Shown in pieces: positions 8,450 to 15,474 of a stretch of DNA of 64,000 nucleotides (positions are counted from its first letter, which is position 1; each line of letters starts with the position of its first letter). Origin of the DNA: JAHEME01 sp034435035 (GTDB lineage: Bacteria; Chloroflexota; Anaerolineae; Aggregatilineales; UBA3940); NCBI GenBank assembly GCA_034435035.1, contig DAOTXW010000062.1, positions 89,611 through 153,610 of the forward strand. Reading direction: 5' to 3'. A program made the translations under genes and the position numbers. The notes beneath the pieces are model-generated. The model was not told the origin of the DNA. It saw only the letters and a program-made list of their open reading frames with translations, and searched no databases.

Positions 8450-9067
8450 TCAGAATTGCTCCGCAAAGTTCTTCAGAAGCTGCATCCCAAACCGGTGACT
8501 CTTTTCCGGATGGAACTGCGTGCCCATGATATTGCCGCGGTGAATGATGGCGGGAAAGTCGTAGCCGTGATGCGTCAGCGCGACCACATCATCGGGGTCA
8601 TCGCAGGTGATGTGATACGAGTGGACAAAGTAGTATCTGGCATCCTGCTCCAGCCCGCTGACCAGTGGGCTGACCTTACAGACCTCTGTCGTGTTCCAAC
8701 CCATATGTGGGATCTTGAGATTAGCCTGCGCCGGATCCACTCGAAAACGCACCGTGCGGCCTTCAATCCATCCCAGACCAGGCAGCACCCCTTCCTCGCT
8801 GCTGCCGGTCAGCAGCTGCATACCCAGGCACAGGCCAAGAACCGGTGTTCTGTCGCTTTTGACCTTATCCGTCAGCGGTTTAACGAGGTCCAGTTCGTGC
8901 AGGCGCTGCATCCCGGCATCAAATGCGCCTACACCCGGCAGGATCAGCTTCTCTGCTGACAGGATCTCATCACGGTCGGAGGATATTCTGGCTGGAACGC
9001 CCAGCCGCCTGTACATGTTCAGCACCGATCCGAGATTGCCCATACCGTAATTGATGATCGTGATCAT
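8450..9067 (-). CDS. wbuY: HisH-like glutamine amidotransferase WbuY
   Basis: ATG 9067 has GGAAAGAG upstream and gives a 205-residue class I glutaminase of normal HisH length. The catalytic triad is visible: Cys80 in GLCLGMQ, and His186 and Glu188 in FHPEKS. It releases ammonia from glutamine and passes it to WbuZ and WbuX. First gene of the three-gene amidation operon, with a good promoter at 9161-9189. The frame is open upstream of 9067, but that part is not homologous to HisH. Confidence 0.92.
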   Translation of the reverse strand: MITIINYGMGNLGSVLNMYRRLGVPARISSDRDEILSAEKLILPGVGAFDAGMQRLHELDLVKPLTDKVKSDRTPVLGLCLGMQLLTGSSEEGVLPGLGWIEGRTVRFRVDPAQANLKIPHMGWNTTEVCKVSPLVSGLEQDARYYFVHSYHITCDDPDDVVALTHHGYDFPAIIHRGNIMGTQFHPEKSHRFGMQLLKNFAEQF

Positions 9068-9160
9068 CGGCTGGCTCTTTCCAGTAAGATTCCCGGCTGC
9101 TGCAGATGTCGTCTGCGGCGGGCAGAATGCCGCGGCTCGCCGCCGCGCCACACCAGCCGG

Positions 9161-9189
9161 ATGCTAGCATATGCCAGTGACAATGTCCA
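9161..9189 (-). promoter_or_regulatory. Promoter of the wbuYZX operon
   Basis: On the minus strand, TGGACA (9184-9189) and TAGCAT (9161-9166) are separated by 17 bases, with a TG preceding the -10 box. It lies about 95 bases upstream of wbuY; the GC-rich leader contains inverted repeats. Confidence 0.55.
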
Positions 9190-9217
9190 GCGGTCGCACG
9201 GGTTGGTCAGGCGCGGC

Positions 9218-9246
9218 TGGACGCTCCGGGCCAACGGGGCTATACT
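9218..9246 (+). promoter_or_regulatory. Promoter of the exported-protein gene at 9277
   Basis: TGGACG (9218-9223) and TATACT (9241-9246) are separated by 17 bases. The predicted transcription start is near 9253, followed by GGAGGAG and the ATG at 9277. Confidence 0.6.
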
Positions 9247-9276
9247 GCTACCCGCATACTTGGAGGAGCGCACCCT

Positions 9277-9990
9277 ATGCTGTCCCGGATCAGGCGCCTG
9301 ATCAGAGGGTGGGATGATCGTTTAGTGCCGGCACTGCTGGGCATCGTGCTGGTGGCCGCTATCATCTGGGCGCTCTCGCGCGGCGCCGAGGATGCTGCCA
9401 CCAGCCCTCAGATCGTCCAGCTCACCATCGATTCTGCCAGCACTCAGGCCAACCTGCGTGTCCCAACCCTGGCTGCTGGATTGACGCAGACGCCGCCCGA
9501 TGCAGCTCTCACCGGCGCTGCCCCGACGCTGGCGCTGGGCGGACGGCAGGAGATTCGCCAGTATGCGGCTACTGCCACAGCTGACAGCCAGATCAGCGAT
9601 CTGGACTGGGCAGCCATACAGGCTGCCGGCCCACCGAATACCGATCAGTGCGGCGACTTCCGCACCGCATGGGCTCCTGCCCAGCCCGACACCGTTGCAT
9701 CGCTGACCCTGTATTACCCGCAGCTGGTTCGGCCGACCGGGCTGCGCGTGATCCAGACCTATAATCCTGGCTTCATCACCCGCATCAGCATCACCGATCT
9801 GTTTGGCGAGGTCCATGATGTTTATGCTCAGCCGGCCCAGGCGGTTGCGGCCTGCCCGTTTGCGCTGGAAGTTCGCATCCCTGAAGCCGATTATGCGGGC
9901 AATGTAGTGGTTATCTATGTGGACCAGACCACCAGCGTTCAGGGGCGGATTCAAATCGATGCTGTGGAACTGATCGGCATTAAGTATTAA
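9277..9990 (+). CDS. Membrane-anchored exported protein, function unknown
   Basis: The 237-residue protein has a basic N-terminus and one hydrophobic segment (LVPALLGIVLVAAIIWAL, about residues 16-34), followed by a Ser/Thr/Ala-rich linker to about residue 110. The beta-rich C-terminal domain (about 113-237) contains TLYYPQLVRPTGLRVIQTYNPG and repeated acidic beta strands, resembling galactose-binding/discoidin-like folds. It is probably tethered outside the cytoplasm. The start has an excellent ribosome-binding site (GGAGGAG). Its 3' end overlaps the convergent pseudouridine synthase by 11 bases. Confidence 0.7.
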   Translation: MLSRIRRLIRGWDDRLVPALLGIVLVAAIIWALSRGAEDAATSPQIVQLTIDSASTQANLRVPTLAAGLTQTPPDAALTGAAPTLALGGRQEIRQYAATATADSQISDLDWAAIQAAGPPNTDQCGDFRTAWAPAQPDTVASLTLYYPQLVRPTGLRVIQTYNPGFITRISITDLFGEVHDVYAQPAQAVAACPFALEVRIPEADYAGNVVVIYVDQTTSVQGRIQIDAVELIGIKY

Positions 9991-10555
9991 GCTGCATCAG
10001 CTCCTCGATCTCGCGGCGGGAGATGTCTCGCCATTCCCCTGGCTGGAGGTTGCCGAGCACAATCGTGCCGATCGCGACCCGCACCAACCGCAAGGTTGGG
10101 TGGCCCACCGCAGCGGTCATCCGGCGCACCTGTCGGTTGCGGCCTTCCCGCAGGATCAGACGGAGCCAGGCCGTGGGAACGTTCTGGCGGAAGCGAATCG
10201 GCGTCGGGCGCGGCGGGAGGGATGGCTCCTCCACAAGCAGATCAACCTCGGCGGGGCGCGTCCGGTAGCCCCGTATGTTCAACCCGCTGCGGATCTGCCG
10301 CAATGCATCCTCAGCCGGGATGTGTTCGACCTGAGCCAGGTAAGTTTTGGGTAATTCGTGACGCGGTTCGGTGATGCGACGCGCCAGCGCCGGATCATCC
10401 GTCAGCAGCAGCAGACCTTCACTGTCCCTGTCCAGCCGACCGGCAGGATAGACGCGGGGCACATCGATATAGTCAGCCAGCGTCGGGCGGCCCTCGACAT
10501 CCGTGAACTTGGTGAGCACCCCATAAGGCTTGAAGAAGGCGAGAGTCCTCATCAT
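9980..10555 (-). CDS. rluE: 23S rRNA pseudouridine synthase, RluE/RsuA family
   Basis: This 191-residue protein lacks the S4 RNA-binding domain, as RluE does. It contains the RsuA-family active-site motif AGRLDRDSEGLLLLTDD (catalytic Asp in RLDRDSEG), ELPKTYLAQV, and the C-terminal LREGRNRQVRRMTAAVGHPTLRLVRVAIG. It converts a uridine in rRNA to pseudouridine. The exact target (U2457 in E. coli RluE) is inferred from family only. AAGGAC precedes the paired ATGs at the start. Confidence 0.9.
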   Translation of the reverse strand: MMRTLAFFKPYGVLTKFTDVEGRPTLADYIDVPRVYPAGRLDRDSEGLLLLTDDPALARRITEPRHELPKTYLAQVEHIPAEDALRQIRSGLNIRGYRTRPAEVDLLVEEPSLPPRPTPIRFRQNVPTAWLRLILREGRNRQVRRMTAAVGHPTLRLVRVAIGTIVLGNLQPGEWRDISRREIEELMQLNT

Positions 10556-10745
10556 GTCCTTACCCCGTGGCCACGCAGAGACAGAGTCTTATCGATTACC
10601 ACTCCGGCCCGGCTACCCTGAGATTCTCGCAGGGGTTGTCGTCGTGCCCGATATCGATGCCCTGAGCAGCCCCGGCGGGAGCGCCTGACGGTTCGCGGCA
10701 CAGGGGCCGCGCTGCTATTCTGTGTGGGTGGCTGCAAGCCGGTAA

Positions 10746-10785
10746 ATCATGAGCGCCTGCCCTGTTTCAGGCAGGCGCTCATGAT
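10746..10785 (-). terminator. Hairpin downstream of the infC-rpmI-rplT operon
   Basis: A perfect 16-bp stem (10746-10761 with 10770-10785) and an 8-base loop lie 17 bases beyond the rplT stop. Only a short T run follows on the minus strand, so it may be a weak terminator or an mRNA-stabilising hairpin. Confidence 0.7.
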
Positions 10786-10801
10786 CTCTGGAGAACTGAG
10801 G

Positions 10802-11155
10802 TCAGGCGCTGCCGCGAGCGGCCTCGGCCAGCATGGCGAAGGTTTCTGGATCCCGTACGGCGATATTAGCCAGCACCTTGCGATCCAGCTCAATATTAGC
10901 CTGCTTCAGCCCGTGTATCAGGCGGCTGTAGCTCAGGCCGTTCAGACGGGCCGCCGCATTGATCCGGATGATCCACAGCCGGCGCAGGTCGCGGCGGCGG
11001 TTGCGGCGATCGCGGTAGGCATACCACAGTGACTTCATCATTGCTTCGTTGGATCGGCGGAACAGCCGGCCCCGTGAGCCGTACTGGCCCTTCACCATAT
11101 TGATGATCTTCTTGTGGCGCCGGCGGGTAACCGTTCCACCCTTTACACGTGTCAT
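10802..11155 (-). CDS. rplT: 50S ribosomal protein L20
   Basis: At 117 residues it has the normal L20 length. Recognisable segments are MTRVKGGTVTRRRHKKI, GQYGSRGRLFRRSNEAMMKS and the C-terminal INAAARLNGLSYSRLIHGLK. It binds 23S rRNA early in 50S assembly and is known in other bacteria to repress its own operon translationally. Third gene of infC-rpmI-rplT; a long hairpin follows. Confidence 0.98.
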   Translation of the reverse strand: MTRVKGGTVTRRRHKKIINMVKGQYGSRGRLFRRSNEAMMKSLWYAYRDRRNRRRDLRRLWIIRINAAARLNGLSYSRLIHGLKQANIELDRKVLANIAVRDPETFAMLAEAARGSA

Positions 11156-11220
11156 GATCTCTTCACCTGGGATGGCAGGCCGGCTTGACCGGCCGGGATG
11201 TCAAATGATCAGCCAGCAAG

Positions 11221-11472
11221 CTAGCCAGGGGGATTGCCCTTGTAGCGCTTAAGATAGGGAGCCAGCCGCGCCACCCGGCGTTCTGTGGCCCGTTCAGTCA
11301 CGACGATCGTTTCGGCCAGGCGCGCCTTGGTGCGCGCGGACTTCTTGCGCCGCAGATGGCTCTTGGGTCCCTGGGTGCGCACCAGCTTGCCGGAGCCGGT
11401 CACACGGAATCGCTTCGCGGTCGCTTTGTGGGTCTTGAGCTTATATTTCTGGGTCTTCTGCTTCTTCGTCAC
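11221..11472 (-). CDS. rpmI: 50S ribosomal protein L35 (GTG start)
   Basis: The L35 core KTHKATAKRFRVTGSGKLVR and the basic tail KSHLRRKKSARTKARL are clear. I chose GTG 11472 (83 aa) because AGGAG lies 7 bases upstream. That AGGAG falls within the first codons of the longer version starting at ATG 11487, whose own upstream region lacks a binding site. The protein is slightly longer than the usual 65 residues at both ends. Middle gene of infC-rpmI-rplT. Confidence 0.92.
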   Translation of the reverse strand: MTKKQKTQKYKLKTHKATAKRFRVTGSGKLVRTQGPKSHLRRKKSARTKARLAETIVVTERATERRVARLAPYLKRYKGNPPG

Positions 11473-11572
11473 GATCTTTCTCCTCATTAAGAGCCGCGCC
11501 CGGCCTAGACGCTGGGTCTATGTTGCTGCCGGAGGCGGCGGATCAGCTGCCGGCGAGGCTGCGCCATGTTTT

Positions 11573-11597
11573 GCGCTCACCCGCACAGGGTGAGCGC
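11573..11597 (-). promoter_or_regulatory. Intercistronic hairpin between infC and rpmI
   Basis: GCGCTCACCC (11573-11582) and GGGTGAGCGC (11588-11597) form a perfect 10-bp stem with a 5-base loop in the 163-base infC-rpmI spacer. No T run follows on the coding strand, so it is not an obvious terminator. In other bacteria this spacer or the operon leader carries the L20 binding site; that role is an inference here. Confidence 0.35.
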
Positions 11598-11635
11598 GCA
11601 TTGACTGCCAGCCCCACGGGGTCCGAGCCTGATGA

Positions 11636-12157
11636 CTATTCGTGCTGCTTGGCCGGGGCCAGCACCATCAGCATGGTACGGCCCTCCATGCCGGGCTTCT
11701 GCTCGACAATCGCGACATCTTCAAGGTCTTTGGCGATCAGATCGAGCAGCTCCAGTGCGATCTCCGGGTAATGGATTTCACGCCCCCGGAAGCGGATACG
11801 CACCTTGACCTTCATACCATCTGCCAGCCACCGCCGCGCATCGCGAACCTTGAACATCCTGTGGTGATCCGTTGTCTTGGGGCGCAGCCGGATCTCCTTG
11901 ACCTCGACAACCTTCTGCTGCTTACGGGCCTCGCGTTCCTTCTTAGCCTGCTCATACTGGAACTTGCCGAAGTCCATGATCTTACAGACAGGCGGTTCGG
12001 CATTGGGCGCAACTTCGACAAGGTCCAGGTCCGCCTCGCGGGCCCGCTCAATAGCCTCGCGCGTGCTGATTACCCCGATGTTCTCACCGGCAGCCCCGAT
12101 CAGACGGACTTCACGAACCCGTATCGCTTCGTTAATGCGGTAGCTTGACTTACTTAT
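11636..12157 (-). CDS. infC: Translation initiation factor IF-3, probable AUA start
   Basis: IF-3 homology begins at SYRINEAIRVREVRLIG and continues through NAEPPVCKIMDFGKFQYEQ and KVKVRIRFRGRE to the C-terminal domain. I chose ATA 12157 because AAGGGG is exactly 6 bases upstream and the product (173 aa) matches normal IF-3 length. IF-3 genes are known for rare AUU/AUC/AUA starts used in autoregulation, since IF-3 rejects non-canonical initiators. The frame is open to ATG 12214; that 19-residue extension resembles no IF-3. First gene of infC-rpmI-rplT, with a strong promoter at 12251-12279. Confidence 0.9.
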   Translation of the reverse strand: MSKSSYRINEAIRVREVRLIGAAGENIGVISTREAIERAREADLDLVEVAPNAEPPVCKIMDFGKFQYEQAKKEREARKQQKVVEVKEIRLRPKTTDHHRMFKVRDARRWLADGMKVKVRIRFRGREIHYPEIALELLDLIAKDLEDVAIVEQKPGMEGRTMLMVLAPAKQHE

Positions 12158-12250
12158 TGCCAGCCCCTTCTTGGTCAGATCGAATTGCAGCATTGCCGCA
12201 CACACAGGCTCCATTTCTTTCCGGATCCTGTGCGATATCTGGCGGGAGGA

Positions 12251-12279
12251 AGTCTACCATAGCCATGCCTGCGCGTCAA
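12251..12279 (-). promoter_or_regulatory. Promoter of infC-rpmI-rplT
   Basis: On the minus strand, TTGACG (12274-12279) and TAGACT (12251-12256) are separated by 17 bases. The predicted start near 12244 leaves a leader of about 87 bases to the proposed AUA start. Confidence 0.75.
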
Positions 12280-12311
12280 TACAAAGGGAAAGGGTAGAAG
12301 CTGCGGCCTGG

Positions 12312-12340
12312 TTGGCAGCCCGCCTGAGAAACGGTATACT
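12312..12340 (+). promoter_or_regulatory. Promoter of tRNA-Lys
   Basis: TTGGCA (12312-12317), a 17-base spacer and TATACT (12335-12340) lie 11 bases before the mature tRNA 5' end. Confidence 0.75.
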
Positions 12341-12351
12341 GTCAGCGTAAA

Positions 12352-12423
12352 GGGGGCGTAGCTCAGCGGCAGAGCAGGAGCCTTTTAAGCTCTTGGCCGG
12401 AGGTTCGAATCCTCCCGCCCTCA
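12352..12423 (+). tRNA. tRNA-Lys (anticodon UUU)
   Basis: All arms fold: acceptor GGGGGCG with CGCCCTC, D arm GCTC/GAGC, anticodon stem GGAGC/GCTCT with loop CTTTTAA (anticodon TTT), and T arm GGAGG-TTCGAAT-CCTCC. The discriminator is A and CCA is not encoded. Confidence 0.96.
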
Positions 12424-12638
12424 CCTGAAGCGCTGTGCGCGTCGCAGGCTGGTTTCATGTACACCGGGACCCTGAACAGAGGATGCGGCCAAACTCAAGG
12501 TGCCTGCCCTGTTCCGCCACCGTTCCCGCATAAAAAGCAGTAACTTTCATATCCTCCACTGAGCGCCCCCCGCTTTTCCTGACACGAGTGAGTAGCTGCC
12601 TGCTGCCGGCCCGGGCCGTTGCAGCGCCGGCGTCTGAA

Positions 12639-12654
12639 CTGTACTAAAGTACAG
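12639..12654. promoter_or_regulatory. Operator-like palindrome CTGTACT-AA-AGTACAG
   Basis: A perfect 7-bp inverted repeat with a 2-base centre, in an otherwise gene-free spacer about 160 bases upstream of the small ORF at 12801. The symmetry suits a dimeric DNA-binding protein; the protein is unknown. Confidence 0.5.
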
Positions 12655-12691
12655 TAGACGTCGATCCAAAACAGATTATTATATAAGTAGA

Positions 12692-12736
12692 CAAATATCT
12701 AATCGTCAAATATCTAATCGACAGGCATCTAATTGA
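12692..12736. repeat. Three tandem 15-bp repeats
   Basis: CAAATATCTAATCGT (12692-12706), CAAATATCTAATCGA (12707-12721) and the degenerate CAGGCATCTAATTGA (12722-12736) are head-to-tail with a period of exactly 15 bases. They are AT-rich in a GC-rich genome and may be iterated protein-binding sites. Confidence 0.75.
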
Positions 12737-12800
12737 TGAGCAGCCACTTACTGGTGCCGCCGCAACCTTGTCGCCGGGATGCCAGAGGAAGAGAGGACCG

Positions 12801-13043
12801 ATGAACTCCAGTCACGATGTGTGGATGATAGTCGCCCGCGACCACGGTGAGGCCATCCTCCGGGCCGTTCGGATTGAGCGCAGCAGCCGGCTGACCGGCC
12901 GGCCTCAGCGCCGGCGCTGGGCCTCGCGCGCCACCGGCCATGCCATGCTCAGCCTGGGCGCCTGGCTTATGACCGTCGGCCGCAAGCTGGAATGCGACTG
13001 CGAACCTGTCCGGGTGCTTCCAGGAAGCCCTCAGGCCGCCTGA
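12801..13043 (+). CDS. Small basic protein, unknown (80 aa)
   Basis: I chose ATG 12801 because AGAGG lies 5 bases upstream; an in-frame ATG at 12768 lacks such a site. The protein begins MNSSHDVWMIVARDHGEAI, has a basic middle (GRPQRRRWASR) and a hydrophobic amphipathic segment (AMLSLGAWLMTVGRKLE, about 52-68). Short proteins with a basic stretch followed by a single LxxLGxxLxxxGxxL-like helix are common in Chloroflexota, but no function is known. A 12-bp hairpin at 13129-13158 follows, which supports a real transcription unit. Confidence 0.5.
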   Translation: MNSSHDVWMIVARDHGEAILRAVRIERSSRLTGRPQRRRWASRATGHAMLSLGAWLMTVGRKLECDCEPVRVLPGSPQAA

Positions 13044-13128
13044 CGAACACCCCCCGTTCAACGCTCCCGGCAGCCGGCTGATCAGGCGACCTATCCCCCT
13101 GGGGAACCTGTTCGCCGCGCTGACACCC

Positions 13129-13158
13129 GCAGGGGCGCAGCCAGATCTGCGCCCCTGC
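13129..13158 (+). terminator. Hairpin after the small ORF
   Basis: GCAGGGGCGCAG (13129-13140) and CTGCGCCCCTGC (13147-13158) form a perfect 12-bp stem with a 6-base loop. A pyrimidine-rich, T-poor tract follows. It separates the small ORF from the regulator gene at 13238. Confidence 0.6.
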
Positions 13159-13172
13159 TCCTCTCCCGGGAG

Positions 13173-13201
13173 TTGTCGGCAGGCTGCATGCTGGTTAAAG
13201 T
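13173..13201 (+). promoter_or_regulatory. Promoter of the ArsR-type regulator
   Basis: TTGTCG (13173-13178), a 17-base spacer and TAAAGT (13196-13201) lie 36 bases before the ATG. Both boxes match consensus at four of six positions or better. Confidence 0.45.
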
Positions 13202-13237
13202 GGTAAGTACGCCGGCGCATTCAGGAGATCCTCGTTT

Positions 13238-14314
13238 ATGGCGTCACCGCGAATCATCTGGGACATCGGCACAGCCTACGATCTGTTCGTCAGCCTGTAC
13301 GTTCTCCATAATCCTTCCAATTTCGGGCTGCGGGCTGCCTGGGCAGCTGGGATGCGTTCCCGGCTGCCAGCAGCTGACCGCGAGTTCCTTGAGGACATTG
13401 CCGCCTCCGATCTCAACGCACCCCCACTGGCCTGGATCTATGCGCTGCCCGGCACCAAAGACAGCCTGACCGCATTGGAAACTCTGGATGCTATCCCTGC
13501 GCCCGATCGGCTGGCTGCCCTTATGCCCATCGATAAGTGGCAGCCAGCCACCATACAAATGCTGCATGATGTCAGCCGCCGCAGAGCATGGGGCGAGGAC
13601 GAGCACGCCATGCTCCGGGCCGAATTTGTTGAGCGCTTTGGCATGACGAATGTGACTGATCGCAAGATCGCTGGCATGCTCGGGTGGTGGGCGCGCTCTG
13701 AGGATTACGGCACCAGGCTGCTCAATGCACTGCATGCCTACTATGAAGTCTTCTTTGCCGAAGAGGAGCGCCGCATCCGCCCGGTGCTGGAGGCTGAGCT
13801 GTCTCGTGCGCGTGAACTGGCCAGCCGGCTCGACTATCCGGCGCTGATTGAAGCGTTATCACAGGGTGTACGCGTTCATGGCAGTGAACTGCCGGCGGTC
13901 GTGCTGGCGCCCACCTACTGGGGAGCGCCCTACCTGTTCCTGGGTCAGGCCTCGCCGGAGATGGAGATCATGCTGTTCGGGGCGCGTCCGCAGGATTCCT
14001 CGCTGGTGCCTGGCGAAACCGTACCCGATGCGCTGATCAATGCGCTGAAGGCGTTGTCCGATCCCACCCGTCTACGGATTCTGCGCTACCTGACTGCCGA
14101 AGCGCTCACCCCCACCCAACTCGCCCGCCGCCTGCGTCTGCGCGCTCCCACCGTGATCCATCATTTACAGGCCCTGCGCACAGCCGGGTTGGTCTATGTG
14201 CTGATCAGCGAAAGTAAGGAGAAAGCATACCAGTCTCGCGTAGAGGGTGTCATGAGCGTCTGCGACATGCTCAACGAGTTCCTGCGCAGCCCTGATGGCA
14301 CTCACAGAGCCTGA
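13238..14314 (+). CDS. ArsR-type winged-helix transcriptional regulator with large N-terminal domain
   Basis: The protein has 358 residues. Roughly residues 265-345 form an ArsR-like winged helix: LINALKALSDPTRLRILRYL, LTPTQLARRLRLRAPTVIHHLQALRTAGLVYV. No CxC metal site is visible in the helix, so metal sensing is unlikely. The N-terminal 260 residues are mainly helical and of the DUF5937-like type seen in Actinobacteria and Chloroflexota; they probably sense a ligand or mediate oligomerisation. Preceded by AGGAG, 10 bases from the ATG. Regulatory targets are unknown; the palindrome at 12639 is one candidate operator. Confidence 0.82.
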   Translation: MASPRIIWDIGTAYDLFVSLYVLHNPSNFGLRAAWAAGMRSRLPAADREFLEDIAASDLNAPPLAWIYALPGTKDSLTALETLDAIPAPDRLAALMPIDKWQPATIQMLHDVSRRRAWGEDEHAMLRAEFVERFGMTNVTDRKIAGMLGWWARSEDYGTRLLNALHAYYEVFFAEEERRIRPVLEAELSRARELASRLDYPALIEALSQGVRVHGSELPAVVLAPTYWGAPYLFLGQASPEMEIMLFGARPQDSSLVPGETVPDALINALKALSDPTRLRILRYLTAEALTPTQLARRLRLRAPTVIHHLQALRTAGLVYVLISESKEKAYQSRVEGVMSVCDMLNEFLRSPDGTHRA

Positions 14315-14340
14315 GCTGCCAGCAGGTAGCGCCCCTCCAG

Positions 14341-15474
14341 TCAGGGCCGATTCACATTGGCCCGGACACTGGCCTCAAACAGCTCCAGGCTGCGCGTCAT
14401 AAGGGCCTCGAATTCCCGGCTTTCAAGAGTATGCCCACTGCCCGGATACGACCAGAACGTCACGTTGATGCCAGCAGCCTGCATCTGCTGCCACAATTCC
14501 TCTGACCACCGGTAAGGCACCGTCTCATCATGAGTGCCGTGGTGGATCATCACCGGCATGCGCACCTGATCGAGGTAGCTCACGGGAGATAGCGCTGCGT
14601 AATCCGCCGGACGATCCTCTGGCGCCCCGTAGATCAGCAGCAGGGCCTCCATCGCCGGGCGTTGCGCCGGCCAGTAGCGGCGTGCGTATGTCAGATTGCG
14701 GGCCACGTCGCCGCTCATCGAGGCGTATAGAACGACGGCGTCCACCTCGTGGCTGATGACCATCGGCCACATGCTGATCTCACCGCCCATACTGTGGCCG
14801 ATCAATCCGATCTGGCCGGGCGCTGCCTGCGGCAGGCTGTCTACCTGAGCGATCAGATTCATCACGTCAACAGCATAACCGATATGAAATGGGTTAGGCC
14901 CTCGGTCGGAGTCCGCGTAGTTGCGGTAATCCGGCATCAGCGTGATGTAGCCGCGCTCGGCCAGCCAGCCCGCTATGCGCCAGCTGTCAGCGCCAGAACG
15001 GTACTCTGCCGCGCGGAGGTAGCCGTGGTTGACAATGATAACGGGAAAAGGGCCCTGCCCATCCGGGACATCTGCCAGCCCGCTGATGGCCAGCCCATCG
15101 CTCTGGTAAGCCATCCGGTACTGAGTGAAGCCGCGGCCGGTCCGGGTGACTGCACCGATTGTGATGCCCGGGCCGCCATAGCTGCGAGCCGCCAGATCAT
15201 CGATCCGCAGACCGGCCAGCAGATCATCTGGATCGGGGGTAGAGGCCGGGGCAGGCAAACCGGATGGGCCCCCTGGGGGGGCGGCCCGTGGAACCGACTC
15301 GCTGGCGGCATCCGGCAACGGTGTCGGCGAGGCAGCTTCCGGCACAGGCGGCCCGGCGGTGACCATCCCGGCAGCATGGGCAGGCGGGCGAGCCCCGCAG
15401 CCAGCCAGCGCAGCCAGCAGCGCCAGGGCCGGAAGCGTCAGCCCGGCGCTGCTAAGGCCAGTCATCCTTTTCAT
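14341..15474 (-). CDS. Lipoprotein alpha/beta hydrolase (dienelactone hydrolase / prolyl oligopeptidase-like)
   Basis: ATG 15474 gives 377 residues with a lipoprotein signal whose lipobox LAGC puts the lipidated Cys at 26. A Pro/Ala/Ser-rich linker runs to about 80. The alpha/beta hydrolase domain shows oxyanion-region VNHGYL, the nucleophile elbow GHSMGG (Ser228), Asp316 in HGTHDETVP and His348 in GSGHTL, so the triad is complete. It probably acts outside the cell on an ester or peptide; the substrate is unknown. It overlaps the stop of the upstream gene by 23 bases, indicating coupled translation. Confidence 0.88.
   Translation of the reverse strand: MKRMTGLSSAGLTLPALALLAALAGCGARPPAHAAGMVTAGPPVPEAASPTPLPDAASESVPRAAPPGGPSGLPAPASTPDPDDLLAGLRIDDLAARSYGGPGITIGAVTRTGRGFTQYRMAYQSDGLAISGLADVPDGQGPFPVIIVNHGYLRAAEYRSGADSWRIAGWLAERGYITLMPDYRNYADSDRGPNPFHIGYAVDVMNLIAQVDSLPQAAPGQIGLIGHSMGGEISMWPMVISHEVDAVVLYASMSGDVARNLTYARRYWPAQRPAMEALLLIYGAPEDRPADYAALSPVSYLDQVRMPVMIHHGTHDETVPYRWSEELWQQMQAAGINVTFWSYPGSGHTLESREFEALMTRSLELFEASVRANVNRP

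Larger units (their letters stand above)
12424..12800. other. Gene-free spacer with AT-rich core
   Basis: About 375 bases without a convincing gene. It changes from GC-rich flank to an AT-rich core at roughly 12660-12735. It contains the 16-bp palindrome at 12639-12654 and the 15-bp tandem repeats at 12692-12736, described separately. I see no tRNA or IS remnant. Confidence 0.6.

Noticed and set aside
7674..9067. Histidine biosynthesis genes hisF and hisH
   Set aside because: The barrel lacks the catalytic Asp11 and has WbuZ-type motifs, and the third gene is an N-acetyl sugar amidotransferase; no other his gene is nearby.
12692..12736. A small CRISPR array
   Set aside because: The units are 15 bases and directly abutting, with no spacers, and no cas genes are present.
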